Origin: Typhlomys cinereus
Lineage: Eukaryota > Chordata > Mammalia > Rodentia > Platacanthomyidae
Assembly (NCBI GenBank): GCA_023101885.1
Contig: JALPQD010000214.1
Coordinates: 682,001-746,000 of the forward strand
Reading direction: 5' to 3'
DNA length: 64,000 bases
The position numbers were made by a program, and so were the translations under genes. Of this stretch, positions 13,227 through 22,945 are shown in pieces. The notes beneath the pieces are model-generated. The model ran no database searches. It was given only the letters and a program-made list of their open reading frames with translations, and was not told where the DNA came from. Position 1 is the stretch's first letter; each line of letters opens with the position of its first letter.

Positions 13227-13400
13227 CGTTTTTTTATTATTATTACTATTATTATTATTTCCACTCATACAAACTTAACAGGTACACTGGTCCCCTCCCT
13301 CCCTCCACCTCCCCCCCGACCCCTGCTCCCCCCTCTCTTCTTCCTTCCCTCCCCATCCCCCATTGCCTCCCCCCCAAACCTTAGAAAATCCTTTAATGTG
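13227..13400 (-). mobile_element. L1 3' UTR and tail, internally deleted L1
   Basis: Read on the minus strand this is the L1 3' UTR end: a purine-rich tract (G-runs), then the 'ATTAAGTTTGTATGAG' -type end also seen in other copies, then an AAT-rich tail (the plus-strand TTATTATTATT run). The 'AGTTTGACATGCAC' phrase that normally sits in the 3' UTR is at about 13398-13412. Confidence 0.9.
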
Positions 13401-14150
13401 CATGTCAAACTGTTTCAGGAGTTAGTGTATTTTCTGTTGCTTGTTGTGTTGTGGATGTCAAGCTTTAGGCTGTGGTAGTCTGATAAGGTACAGGCTAGAA
13501 TTTCAACTTTCCTGTATATGTGGAGATTTGTTTTGTGGCCCAATATGTGATCTATTTTGGAGAAAGTTCCATGTGCTGCTGAGAAAGATGTGTATTCTTT
13601 CGTGTGTGGATGAAAAGTTCGATAGAGGTCTGTAAGGTCCATTTCAGTAAGGGTTTGATTAAGCTCCAAAGTGTTAAGTTTTTACCTGTTGATCTATCCC
13701 ATGTTGAGAGGGCAGTGTTGAATTCCCCAAGAATTATCATTTTGGGATTGATTTCTCGCTTTAGATGTTGTAGGGTTTGCTTAATGAATGTGGGGGGGCC
13801 TTATTGGGTGCATATATGTTCAGTATTGGAAGTCTTCCTGGTGAATTGTACCTGTGACTAAAATGTAGTAACCATCTGTGTCTCTTATGATTTTTTTTTG
13901 GTTTGAGTCCACTTTGTCCGATAGCATAAAGGCTACCTCTGCCCATTTTCTGGTTCCATTAGCTTGCAGAATTTTTGACAAGCCTTTTATTTTTCTGATG
14001 TGCCTATCTTTTGTGGTGTGATGGGTTTTCTGAAGGCAGCAGATTGATGGGTTGTGGTTTTAAATCCAAGTTTGTAATCTGTGTCTCTTGATCAGTGAGT
14101 TAATTCCATTAGCATTTAATGTTATAATGGAGAAACTATTTTTAATTCCG
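13401..14150 (-). pseudogene. L1 ORF2 endonuclease region, cut after the domain
   Basis: The minus strand encodes the start of ORF2. An opening that reads I-T-L-N-A-N-G-I-N lies near 14105-14130, followed by KRHRL near 14090. The stretch at 13415-13669 carries the S-D-Y-H motif near its end, matching the conserved SDH of the L1 endonuclease. The frame stops at about 13415, a few bases before the 3' UTR sequence begins. The domain is about the first 240 residues of a roughly 1,270-residue ORF2. Frameshifts split it into several short frames. The RT, Cys-rich and linker regions are absent. Confidence 0.8.
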
Positions 14151-14199
14151 GACATTCACTATGTTTAGTGGCTTTTGTAAGTGTATTGTTTTGCTTTTA

Positions 14200-15140
14200 G
14201 GTTTTGGTGGTATTACACTTCCCTACTGTTCTCCTGGATATGCCTGTTTTTTTCTTCAAGCTTGAGTATCATTTCTAGCATTTTTTGAAACCCTGGTTTA
14301 GTGGACATGTATCCCTTCAAGTTGTCTTTGTGCTGTAAAATTTTTCTTTCTCTCTCCATCATGACGGATAGTTTTGTGGGGTATATCAGCCTGGGTTGAC
14401 CTTTTTGCTCATTCAATACTTGAAGTACGTCTCTCCAAGCTCTTTTTGCTTTTACTGTTTCCATTGAGAAGTCATTTGTTATTTTAATAGGTTTACCTTT
14501 AAAAGTGACTTGTTTTTTTTTTCTCTTGAAGCTCTCAGCACTATTTCTTTGTCTTGAATGTGGAGTCTTTTAACTATTATTTGCCATGGCGAGTTTCTAT
14601 TTTAGTCATATCTGTTTGGGGTGCAGAATGCCTCTTGTATATGGATGGGCCTCTCTTTTTTTAGATGAGGAAAGTTTTCCTTGATAGTTTGAAAAGTTTC
14701 CTCAGGTGTGGTATTTTGGGATTCTTCTTCTGGTATTCCATGTTAGGCTTCTTCAGGGTGTCCCATAATCCTTGAATATTTCTGTCGAGTATCTTTTTGG
14801 CTTTAACAACCTCTTCCATTGAGCTGGTTAATACTCCCACTTTATCTTCAAGGTCTGAAATTCTGTTTTCTGCTTCCTAAGTTCTGCTGATAAGACTCTC
14901 TGTTGAGTTCTGGGTTGAAGATAACTTGTCTTTTAGCTCAGTTTTAAACTCTGCTTGAGTCTGTTTTAACTGCTCTATGCCTGTTTTTGTTTCTTGAACT
15001 GCTTTTCTCCACTCCTCCAAGTGTCTGTTGTGTTCCTCTTCAAAGTGATTGATATGGTTGTTTAATTCCTCCCGGATTTACCTCTTTCATAGTATTGAAC
15101 ATGGTAATGGTCATGTTTTGAAAGTCGTTATCCTGGGTCA
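14200..15140 (-). pseudogene. L1 ORF1 (RNA-binding chaperone), broken
   Basis: ORF1p is the L1 nucleic-acid-binding trimer. The C-terminal domain is clear in the open frame 14213-14464 (83 residues), with K-A-K-R-A-W-R-D and Q-P-R-L-I-Y-P-T-K-L-S motifs. Further 5' the broken frames read as heptad-rich coiled coil, for example I-S-D-L-E-D-K-V-G-V-L near 14840. Several stops and frameshifts prevent translation as a whole. Confidence 0.8.
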
Positions 15141-15468
15141 GGCTTTCTTGGCTATTTTCCGTGGGTTTAGTTCTGGTTGGAGTCTATCATTATGGGATTA
15201 ATTCCCTCAGTGGGAGATTTGTTTTCTTAGGTGTTGTTTCTCATGGATTTGCACTTTGACTTGGGCATTATCGTTTTAACTCTTAAGACCTTCTGTATGT
15301 TTTTCACTGAACTGAATTATTTGGCCTGGAGCAGCTCCTGCACCAGGTGGCTGGTGGGAGGAGCTGGGACCAGAGGGCTGCCTGGGGTTTGGGGGTGGGC
15401 GGGAGGAGCTTACCTAGGTCGCCTTAGTCCTGGCTGGACTGAGCTTGTCCCAGGCGGGTGGGAAAAGG
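15141..15468 (-). mobile_element. L1 5' UTR / promoter end
   Basis: The last 140 bases (15325-15465) are GC-rich, unlike the AT-rich surroundings, and stop exactly at the TSD. In L1 elements the region before ORF1 holds an internal promoter. The short length means either a compact 5' UTR or loss of upstream promoter monomers. Confidence 0.65.
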
Positions 15469-15480
15469 AATTAAAATTGT

Positions 15481-16204
15481 TTTCATATATTTGAAAAAAG
15501 ATAAACTTTTATTTAGATGTGTTTACAACAATGATAGAACTGCTTTATAACATTTGAAGTTTCATTATTGATATAATGATGTATACTATTTTTCCAAACC
15601 AGTCATTAGCAGATCTCTTTCATAAATAGACAAAAGACAAAGAAAACAAAGAATGGAGAAGCACTTTAGCATTGTTTTGTAGTGAGTTCATTAGAGCACA
15701 TTACATGTAGCTGCTCAGCATAATGATAGTTTAAATATAACAGGAAAAATGGTAGACTCAAAATATAATAAATGAAAAGAAATTTTAAGATGATACTGGA
15801 GCTTAGTCACATAGTCACTGAGGTCTTGGCAAGAAAAATGCAAGCGAAACCAGCTTTAGTTTATCAAAAGGTAAACAAACAAACAGAAAAGAATCATCAG
15901 CTTTCAAAATAAGTCCCTGAAACGCTGTTTGGACACATATTCAGACTAGAACACCTTGTTGTAGATTGAAAAAAGAAAGAGAAAATTAAGTAAATAAAAT
16001 ATCCACTTCTATAATCTAATGGAAGAAAGTTATAGAGATATCACACCTGAAATTATTCCAAGAAACCCAGTGCTATAGTGGATAACACGAAAATAATCAG
16101 TGAATGCCTTAAATTTCAACATTAAAACTTCCATGAGGGGGACGCTCAAGATTAGATAATGGCAATATCACACATTAAACAAGCAAAGAATGGAAAAGTT
16201 GAAA
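15481..16204. other. Unassigned A-rich DNA
   Basis: No gene or recognised family. Composition is A-rich on the plus strand. Confidence 0.4.
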
Positions 16205-16218
16205 CACATATCTTTCTT

Positions 16219-16491
16219 TTTTTAAATATTTTTATTAATTATTCAATTGTACGTGTATGCGTGTGTGTGTGTGTGTGTGTGTAGAACCATGGAGGAATTC
16301 GGGAACCATCATGGATGCCTCCACCTCCTCCTTGTTTACTCTGCCCCGGGATTCACAGGCTCTGCCCACCAGGACCAGAAACCCAGGCCGCCCTGGCTTC
16401 CGTCCCGTCTATACGTGGGGTCTAGGATCACGAACTCAGGACCTTCTGCCTTCAAGGCAGAGGCTTAACCCCTGAGCCACCTCTCCAGCTC
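16219..16491 (-). mobile_element. Young tRNA-derived SINE with 14-bp TSD
   Basis: It is flanked by CACATATCTTTCTT at 16205-16218 and 16492-16505. On the minus strand it has a tRNA-like head (A box within TGGCTCAGGGGTTAAG and B box within GAGTTCGTGATCC), a GC-rich body of about 170 bases, a (CA)n tract, and an A-rich tail next to the TSD. It is Pol III-type by its boxes and L1-mobilised by its tail and TSD. Confidence 0.93.
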
Positions 16492-16505
16492 CACATATCT
16501 TTCTT

Positions 16506-17099
16506 AAATGAGATTGAGAATCATTAAAGAATTTTTTTACAAAGTCAATAATCAGCCATGAAAAATAGGTGAATTTCAAAAAATTCTTGTATATAAATAC
16601 TTGAAAGGTCTTTAAAGTATGTTTAAATTGCTTATTGAGATAAATTAAGGGCTTGATTCTATTTTAGAAAAATTTACAAAATAAATTACAGTACTAAGCA
16701 AAAGAATAACATACATAAAAATCTCAGTGTGAACTTTGTGAGTGATATAATAACACAAAATATATTACTGATTACATTAATTCTATACTTGACAGTGAGA
16801 ATGGTGACTATGAAAATGTAATTAAATTTGCCTATAAGTGAATTCATACTCATCCAGTAAGTGAATGTTCAGTATATCGGCAACTAACCAGATGCAACTA
16901 GATTTAATTTTATTTGACTTAAATAAAACTCTATTTTTTCAGTAATAGGAGTCCTTTTTATGTTCAATAGTCAGGACTATATTTAACTGTGATCTTGTTA
17001 TAGGATAATTTATCAAAAAAGAAAGTTGTTTTAGACAGCATTTCTATCCAAAGAATAGTAGGAAAATTATCATTTAGTTCAAAATGGAAAGTTTGATAG
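16506..17099. other. Unassigned AT-rich DNA
   Basis: Nothing recognised. Confidence 0.4.
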
Positions 17100-17119
17100 A
17101 GAATGAATTTTGAAGTGAT

Positions 17120-17200
17120 GGCAGGGACATATATATATGTATGTATATATATATGTATGTATATGTATGTATTTATATACATACATATATATTCCTCTCT
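17120..17200. repeat. AT/TATG repeat forming a hairpin
   Basis: TATATATG/TATGTATG units on the left face ATACATACATATATAT on the right. The arms can pair into an imperfect stem of roughly 20-25 bp. Confidence 0.8.
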
Positions 17201-19543
17201 CATATACATAAGAGAGAAAAGCATAGAACTTACAATATTTCTTTATCTATACCTTGTCATCACATAAACTAAACTTCTATTAAGAGAAGAATTTCTCTTA
17301 CCTGGATCATCATTACTTAAGAAAAACTAAGGAAATATTCAATATCACAATAATTCTACAATACGAACAAAGTATAATAACACTAACATGGTTTAAATAA
17401 AAAAAGAAACACTAAATTTAAACTAAAAAATAATCAGGATGGCAGGGATATTGGAGTTACTAGGAGAGCAGTTTTGAAAATAGTCATCTCTTTTACAAGG
17501 AAATGAAGAACAACGTAAACAGAACATAAAATTATGAAAGAAAAAAATAATTCTAATGAATAAAAATGTGACGGAAATAAAGAATATGTCAAGTTCATAA
17601 ATGGGCTGCATATATCTGCAAAAGAATTTCTGAGGACCTATCCATAGAAACTTTCAAATCCGGAAATGCAAGACTACTGGAATTAAAAAAAAAAAAAAAA
17701 GAAAAATCAGACAGAATATAAAAGTCATTGGGACTGCAAAATAAGGAAACCACACACGTGGGATTACTAAAGGTAGAATAAAGAGATAGAGATGAACATA
17801 AGGAAAATTGGTGACAGATGTTCATCACAGCATATATCCATGAAGGTCAGAAAGAACATGGACGATGAATAACAAAATGAGCCACCACAGCTAGATGCAC
17901 TGAGTTAGGAAAAGGTGGGGGGAGCAAAAAGGGGATTAGTCATAAAGAAGCTAAGCAGCTATTGCTGGACAGTATTTACAGTATTTGGGCAATTTGTTCC
18001 AACAAATTGAATAAGTTGAATTGATAAGCTGAAAAGGGCATCTTAAATATATGGTCTCAAATGTTCATTTACCGTAGACAGAGAAACTATAGTTATGAGT
18101 TGGTTAAAATAGTTACATACATTAAGTTGTGAGGGATAAATTGGCAAAAAAAAGCAAAGCAGAGTAAAAGTATTCATTAGTTTGGTAAAGCTAAAGCTTT
18201 GTTTCTCTCAAGTACATGGAGCTCTGTTTTATACATTCTTGAAAAGACAAATGAAAGCACACTTGGAATTCAAGGCCTGGAAAGCAGACTCTACTTCAAT
18301 ATGATCATTGTAATGTGATTTTTGCTCATAACGAATTTTATATAAATGCATGTTATATAAATTGCCTGATTTATTAAAAATTCCAAGTGTTAGTAAGAGC
18401 ATATTCATTAATATGTCTGGTAAATTTTTTTTGGTTTTACATTGTCAGTATTTATAGTATGAAAGGCAAGCATAAACAAATAAGCAATAATGTTAATACA
18501 AAATTTTTTCCAGTAAAAATATGGAATAGAGTCACTGTCATTCAGTTCCTATTATACTTGAATGCAAAACAATCACTTTCTTCATGGTTTTGGAAAGAAG
18601 TTTATAAAATAAGTTTTATATTGGTATCAGATATGAAGATGTGAAAATTTAAGATAATTATAATTCAATAATTTGAAATAAATTCATTGAATATATTTAT
18701 TTAATAATAATATTGCTTTCATGAACATCAAGGGTTGCAATTTCAATAATGAAGAGTCAAAACAGACAAACTCCAGTCTTAGATAGTGAGGAAATATTTG
18801 TAAGTTGACTGTGGTTATAGCTGTAAAAAGCAATATGAATGTAAGACAATACATAGACACATGAAGTAGTTAAGTGACATTTATTTATCTTTCAATTATA
18901 CTATAGGCATACTGTGAAGAATTTAGCAGTTTTTAAAACATTTTAAATTAAAAAAGTCAGAACTATGCTAGTGATACTCGGTCACCATTATAATTCAGTG
19001 AACATATAAAAATTTCATCTAAATAACTGTCAGTTTTACAGTGAATACAACAAAGAAGGCAATAGTGTACATTTTACTATTTCCATAGAAAGAACATATA
19101 GTACAGTTTGCAAAAGATTATCTTCATTATATTTAGACTTGCTTTAGCAATGCTTCTAATAAGCAATTTTAAGGAAATACGTTTATGCTTCTTAGCATTG
19201 ACAAGCTATGATTACACTAGGCAATAGGGAGCATAGTGGCACTAAGGAAGTACAGACAATTATAGAAATGCAGTGAGAAAAGAAACTAATGTTCTAATAA
19301 TGTCAATATTAAAAAGAAGTCAGCATTCCAGAATGGGAGTCTGATATAACCCTTTATCAACCATACACTTTGATTTGCATGTAAATATTTTCAACATTTT
19401 TAATATTTTTCTTCTAAAAATTATCTTATTGAGATAGTTTTGAATAATGTTATTTTTCAAAATCAGCCATAAGATGCATTTGATATATTTTATAAAAGAT
19501 AATATTTGAAGTAATGAGTCAATTAGTTTTAAGAATGTTTTCA
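17201..19543. other. Unassigned AT-rich DNA
   Basis: A-rich tracts, including an A16 run near 17685, and no recognised gene. Some of 17400-17950 could be very old L1, but I could not place it. Confidence 0.4.
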
Positions 19544-19630
19544 TAGACCTGCAAGATGCGTCAAGGAAGAGTACTTGCCACCAAACACTAAAGGTGACAA
19601 TCTGAGTTGATTTTAGTAGCCTTCCAGCAG
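19544..19630 (+). mobile_element. Split SINE, 5' part (also left 69-bp duplication)
   Basis: It reads as the head of an old tRNA/B4-type SINE. Bases 19562-19630 recur at 23510-23578 with 64 of 69 positions identical. The L1 begins right after it. The right copy continues into the SINE tail, which suggests one SINE interrupted by an insertion that duplicated 69 bp of target. Confidence 0.65.
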
Positions 19631-20039
19631 GGAAATTCATGGAAGAGGAGGCAGTAAGATTGTAAGAGCATAAAGATGGGGAGGAACAGTGACACGCAAG
19701 ATACTCCACACAAGTTAGGGCTGCAGTAGCCATAATCGGACATTGAATGACCTATGCAATGACTGACATGTCAACGACCCCCCAAAGACTAGCATGGAAC
19801 ACAGGTACTAGAATCTTTAGAGCAAGGGATTAACAGTCATAATAGTGTTCCCATACTAAAGAGGAGCCCAAGAAAAGGCTCTAGACAATGCCACAGAGTC
19901 CTCACACCTTACTAGAGTGGAGGACTCAGAGGAAGTTTGACATTCACACAAAAGGATGCTCCAGGAAATGGGGGAGGGGGAGTAGAAACACTGGGAGAAA
20001 AGGAGGGAGGTGGATGAAAGGAAGGGGAAAAGGGGGGAG
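19631..20039 (+). mobile_element. L1 3' UTR fragment, left part
   Basis: It contains the phrase 'AAGATTGTAAGAGCA' and 'AAGATACTCCACACAAGTT', the sense versions of the L1 3' UTR seen antisense at 43.8-44.0 and 60.6-60.8 kb. It then enters the purine-rich tract, where the retrovirus inserted. The 5' end is truncated in the 3' UTR. Minus-strand frame 19320-19733 (137 codons) is mostly the antisense of this and is not a gene. Confidence 0.85.
20034..20039 (+). repeat. 6-bp TSD of the retrovirus (left)
   Basis: GGGGAG occurs exactly before the 5' LTR and after the 3' LTR (23428-23433). A 6-bp duplication fits class II (beta-like) integrases. The site is in a G-rich tract, so chance agreement is somewhat easier than usual. 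Confidence 0.85.
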
Positions 20040-20520
20040 TGTTGGGCCTCATCCAGACCTGGATAAGGCCTGTTAGAACTTCCTGAATCTGGCTAGAATT
20101 TCATGACCTGTTTAAGCTGCCTCACCAGTATGATTCAGTACAGCCTTGTGGCTGATGCAATATAGCCTTAGGTTGCAACAGCAACTGACCCATAGTAACG
20201 CCCCACTAGCTCATAATAATCTCACGAGACTACAAATGTCGTGAGACTACGCCTTCTACAGTTGGTGGCGTTAAACTGCCTAGCTGAGAGGGCCAATCAG
20301 CAAAGACTCACACTAGGACTTATGGGATGTTGGGTGGGGTATATAAGGGCCTGACTGTTGGAATGAAGTTGGTTCCTGCTTTGGCAGAGCTCCCGACCTG
20401 GTGTGTCTTTCCCTGTTGGTGAGAGGGGTCCGGGCTGGCAACACTCATCATCCTGCTTACCCCGGGTTGTGTCTGGCTGGACCAGCACTCCCTTCCACAC
20501 TAGCTGCCAAGAGCCTGGCA
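20040..20520 (+). mobile_element. Endogenous retrovirus 5' LTR
   Basis: The 481-bp LTR starts TGTTGGGCC and ends GGCA. In U3 there is a CCAAT box at 20293-20297 and a TATATAAG box at 20340-20347. The poly(A) signal position reads AATGAA, one base off the AATAAA still present in the 3' LTR. By eye about 45-50 substitutions separate it from the 3' LTR, near 10%, so the insertion is not recent. Frames inside it on either strand are not genes. Confidence 0.95.
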
Positions 20521-20523
20521 TAC

Positions 20524-20541
20524 TGGTGCCCCGTGTGAGGC
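20524..20541 (+). other. Primer-binding site candidate
   Basis: TGGTGCCCCGTGTGAGGC begins three bases after the LTR and opens with TGG, as retroviral primer sites do (complement of tRNA CCA). It matches the lysine tRNA-1,2 type site at about 13 of 18 positions by memory. The tRNA assignment is tentative. Confidence 0.65.
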
Positions 20542-20699
20542 AATGTGAGGAAGTCCCCTTGGATGATCGCAGATGGGCTAATCGGTCTACAGGTGAGTGT
20601 ACCACCATATGTTATGGGGCAGTCTTCCTCCAAACCTGACCCTACACTAGACTCATTCAGAGCTTTATTTCCCTACATCTTGATGACCTTGTAACTTAG

Positions 20700-21490
20700 A
20701 GAAAAGGCAACAGGAGAGCTCCATCTTCACAAATCTCTCACATACCACCTGAAGGAAGCTGACAAGAAAGCTTCCAGAAGTTGCAAGAGAGTCATTAAAG
20801 AAAAGATCCTGCAACTTACCCAGAAGAAATCACAACAGAGTTTGAGACTGAAGTTTCAAAATTTCAGCAACAGGCAATAATAGAGAACTAAGCAGGTCGA
20901 GTAGAAATTGACAAGGACAGAGAAATGAATAGAGTGAAGAGGCTGGCTAAGAACATCCTGGATGAGAGAACAGAAGTGGAGAGGTTATTTCTAGATGCTC
21001 TAAACCAAGTAAACAGATTCTAACCAGCAGGAAGCATTACAAGCAGATAGTTCAAGCTGCCTTCAATTTAAAGATGAGGACAGCATGTGCAGGAAAAACA
21101 GAATATCCCAAAATCAGGACATTTGATGGCAGAGAACACAGCACAAATAGTGTATATCAGGAATGGCCAAGTAGTCAAGTAAATGTGGATATTGGTGATT
21201 TGACCTGGGAACAGAAGGAGAAAGTTTTAAGATTGCTCTTTGCAAAGATGAATGGTTTTGCTGCTAGGAAATACAGCCAAAGTTCTAAGCCTCCTGTTCC
21301 AGACTATGTTGCTTCTGACAGTGGAGAAAGAAAAGAAACGAGTTGGAGGGACAATTCTCTCAAAAAGCTAAAAACAATTCAGGAAGAGAAAAGTCCAACT
21401 GGAGAAAGAATTGGAGGATCTGAAAAAGGGCTTGACCTTTCCTATCCTGTGATCCTTGACCCATCACATAAACACCTGCTATAAAAGGTT
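20700..21490 (+). pseudogene. Captured host cDNA inside the ERV, BBOF1-like
   Basis: This fills the place of gag. Three frame segments join into one protein-like reading: a coiled-coil part (20740-21020, with E-I-T-T-E-F-E-T-E-V and N-I-L-D-E-R-T-E-V-E-R), a frameshift near 21020, and an open frame ending at 21484 (136 codons from 21074). That frame holds R-T-F-D-G-R-E-H-S-T and D-L-T-W-E-Q-K-E-K-V. A further shift near 21360 leads to another coiled coil. The reading resembles a basal-body/ciliary coiled-coil protein, best guess BBOF1 (CCDC176), not a Gag protein. No intron is evident and no poly(A) tail or extra TSD bounds it. Identification is from memory. Confidence 0.5.
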
Positions 21491-21499
21491 CAAGGTGCC

Positions 21500-22115
21500 A
21501 TAAACACTTCGGTGCTAAAGAGATTCAACCCTTTCCTTCCTGTAACCCTGTATTTATTCTCTGGTAGTATCTTATGTACTGCCCTTCTGGCCCAGGAGGA
21601 CCACCCCATCCATTGGATACATCTTTCCATTGGTGGAGCCCCTAAGGTGTATTCTATGACCGACCAAGTTGCAGATTGCATCATCAAAGGCCAAGATACC
21701 TCCACCAGACTGTTTGGAATAGAGCCCCATTTCCTAATTGTTCTCTTTAATCTAACAGATTGCACCTGGCTCCAGAGGAACAATGATAGAATTGCCATAG
21801 CTCTAGAAGCATTTATGGGAAAAAATTGACTGTCATTATAGTCCCCACAGATGGATGAGTCCATTTACCAGATTAAACTGGGTACCCCCCAAACTCTTCT
21901 TATCCCAGCCTAATTCTGATTTTCTTACTGCTTTTACTGATGGGGGACATTTGAGTACATCTTTAGTAGTCTACCCCCTCCATAAACTAGGTAAAATACC
22001 AGCACATATCAGGTCTATCACCCATGAGGTCGAGGGATCTGCACAATTCAAAGAACCCTTAGCTGTCGCCTTAGCATTGGATACCATACAAGAGTCATTC
22101 AACCTGTTCTGACAG
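21500..22115 (+). pseudogene. ERV pol remnant: RT end and RNase H-like
   Basis: Frames 21512-21829 and 21855-22112 look like the RT connection and RNase H of class II retroviruses. A T-D-G triplet (about 21937-21945) marks the RNase H start, and S-A-Q follows about 35 residues later with a helix ending in the A-L-D motif. Stops and frameshifts break it. The catalytic RT core is not present. Confidence 0.6.
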
Positions 22116-22199
22116 CCTTTATGTTGTCAACCTGCTACCCAACCTAGTTGAGTCCCACATCAGGTTAGACTCTAACTCTATATCTTCCTTAATGATCCA

Positions 22200-22560
22200 A
22201 GTTCGGTCTCTACTTTTGAGGAGGCCACTAGTTTCCATTGCCTCACCCACGCTAATTGGAGAGGCCTCAATCATAAATATCCTTTAGTGCCTATTAAGGA
22301 TCTTAAAAAGATCATTCACACTTGCAAATCCTGCCAACCTTTTTTACAAACCCCTCCCCTTCAGAAGATGGGGTCAACCCTCATGGGCTAAGACCCAACA
22401 ATTTATGGCAAATAGATGTCACCCAGTACTCCCCTTTGGGCAAGCTCAAATGTATCTTTCTTACCATTGATACTTTCTCCCATGCCTGCTGGGTATCAGC
22501 CCACACAGAAGAAAAATTCAAACATGCCATTAGCCATATGCTTCAATGCTTTGCCACACT
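22200..22560 (+). pseudogene. ERV integrase remnant (zinc finger and half core)
   Basis: An HHCC finger is visible: H-x3-H near 22238-22252 and C-x2-C near 22323-22334. The core begins at about 22400 with W-Q-I-D-V-T, whose D would be the first catalytic acid, and T-I-D-T-F-S. It stops at about 22560, before the second acid should occur. The spacing and motif style fit beta-type integrase. The open frame is 22322-22621. Confidence 0.75.
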
Positions 22561-22745
22561 TGGTCTTCTCTTACTTCTTTTCCCCTTGGGCTATCTCCTT
22601 GTCCTTTTTCTTGCTCATTAATCCTTGCATCATTAATAGGGCCACTCAATTCATCCAGCAAAGAATAGAGGCTATTAAACTTCATCAGGCCAAGATTCAG
22701 TACTCATCACTCAGGATACCAACTGGGGCTGTGGCCACCACTCAT
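22561..22745 (+). pseudogene. Possible ERV env transmembrane tail
   Basis: In the frame 22416-22784 a hydrophobic run (about 22566-22620) is followed by a P-C-I-I-N-R motif and a charged, glutamine-rich tail. The pattern resembles the membrane anchor and cytoplasmic tail of a retroviral envelope. It is fused directly to the integrase remnant, so most of env and the rest of pol are deleted. Confidence 0.45.
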
Positions 22746-22930
22746 ATACCTCCCCTGCCCTCCATGCTGAGCAATGACAGGTAAGATCCCTAAAGTTAGG
22801 GACACCTAAGACAGGCCATGGAGAGGCTTGCTTGGACCTCGAAGTGTGATACCCAGAGACGGGTATGATCTCCAAAGGGAGATGACCTAAGACAGGGGTC
22901 ACACGTGTGGTCTAGAGGCTTACTCACAAA

Positions 22931-22945
22931 AACAAAAGGGAGAGA
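22931..22945 (+). other. Polypurine tract
   Basis: AAAAGGGAGAGA directly precedes the 3' LTR (22946). This is where plus-strand DNA synthesis starts in retroviruses. Confidence 0.9.

Noticed and set aside
13441..13861. Plus-strand frames of 64 and 85 codons in the deleted L1
   Set aside because: Antisense of the ORF2 endonuclease.
16247..16475. SINE-borne frames (also at 24.6, 30.3, 31.1 and 55.5 kb) with shared peptides
   Set aside because: The same peptide recurs because the SINE recurs. The (GT)n tract supplies an open V-C-V-C start.
19320..19733. 137-codon minus-strand frame
   Set aside because: It spans non-coding DNA, a SINE head and antisense L1 3' UTR. Similar pieces of the frame recur at the other L1 3' UTR copies.
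20297..20639. LTR frames of 78 and 103 codons
   Set aside because: Both lie in the LTR on opposite strands, and the counterpart region of the 3' LTR does not keep them open.
20700..21490. Captured host segment as an ordinary processed pseudogene inserted into the ERV
   Set aside because: No poly(A) tail, no flanking duplication, and the orientation and position replace gag. Not excluded, but less economical.
21490..21864. 124-codon minus-strand frame inside the ERV
   Set aside because: Antisense of the pol remnant, with no motif of its own.
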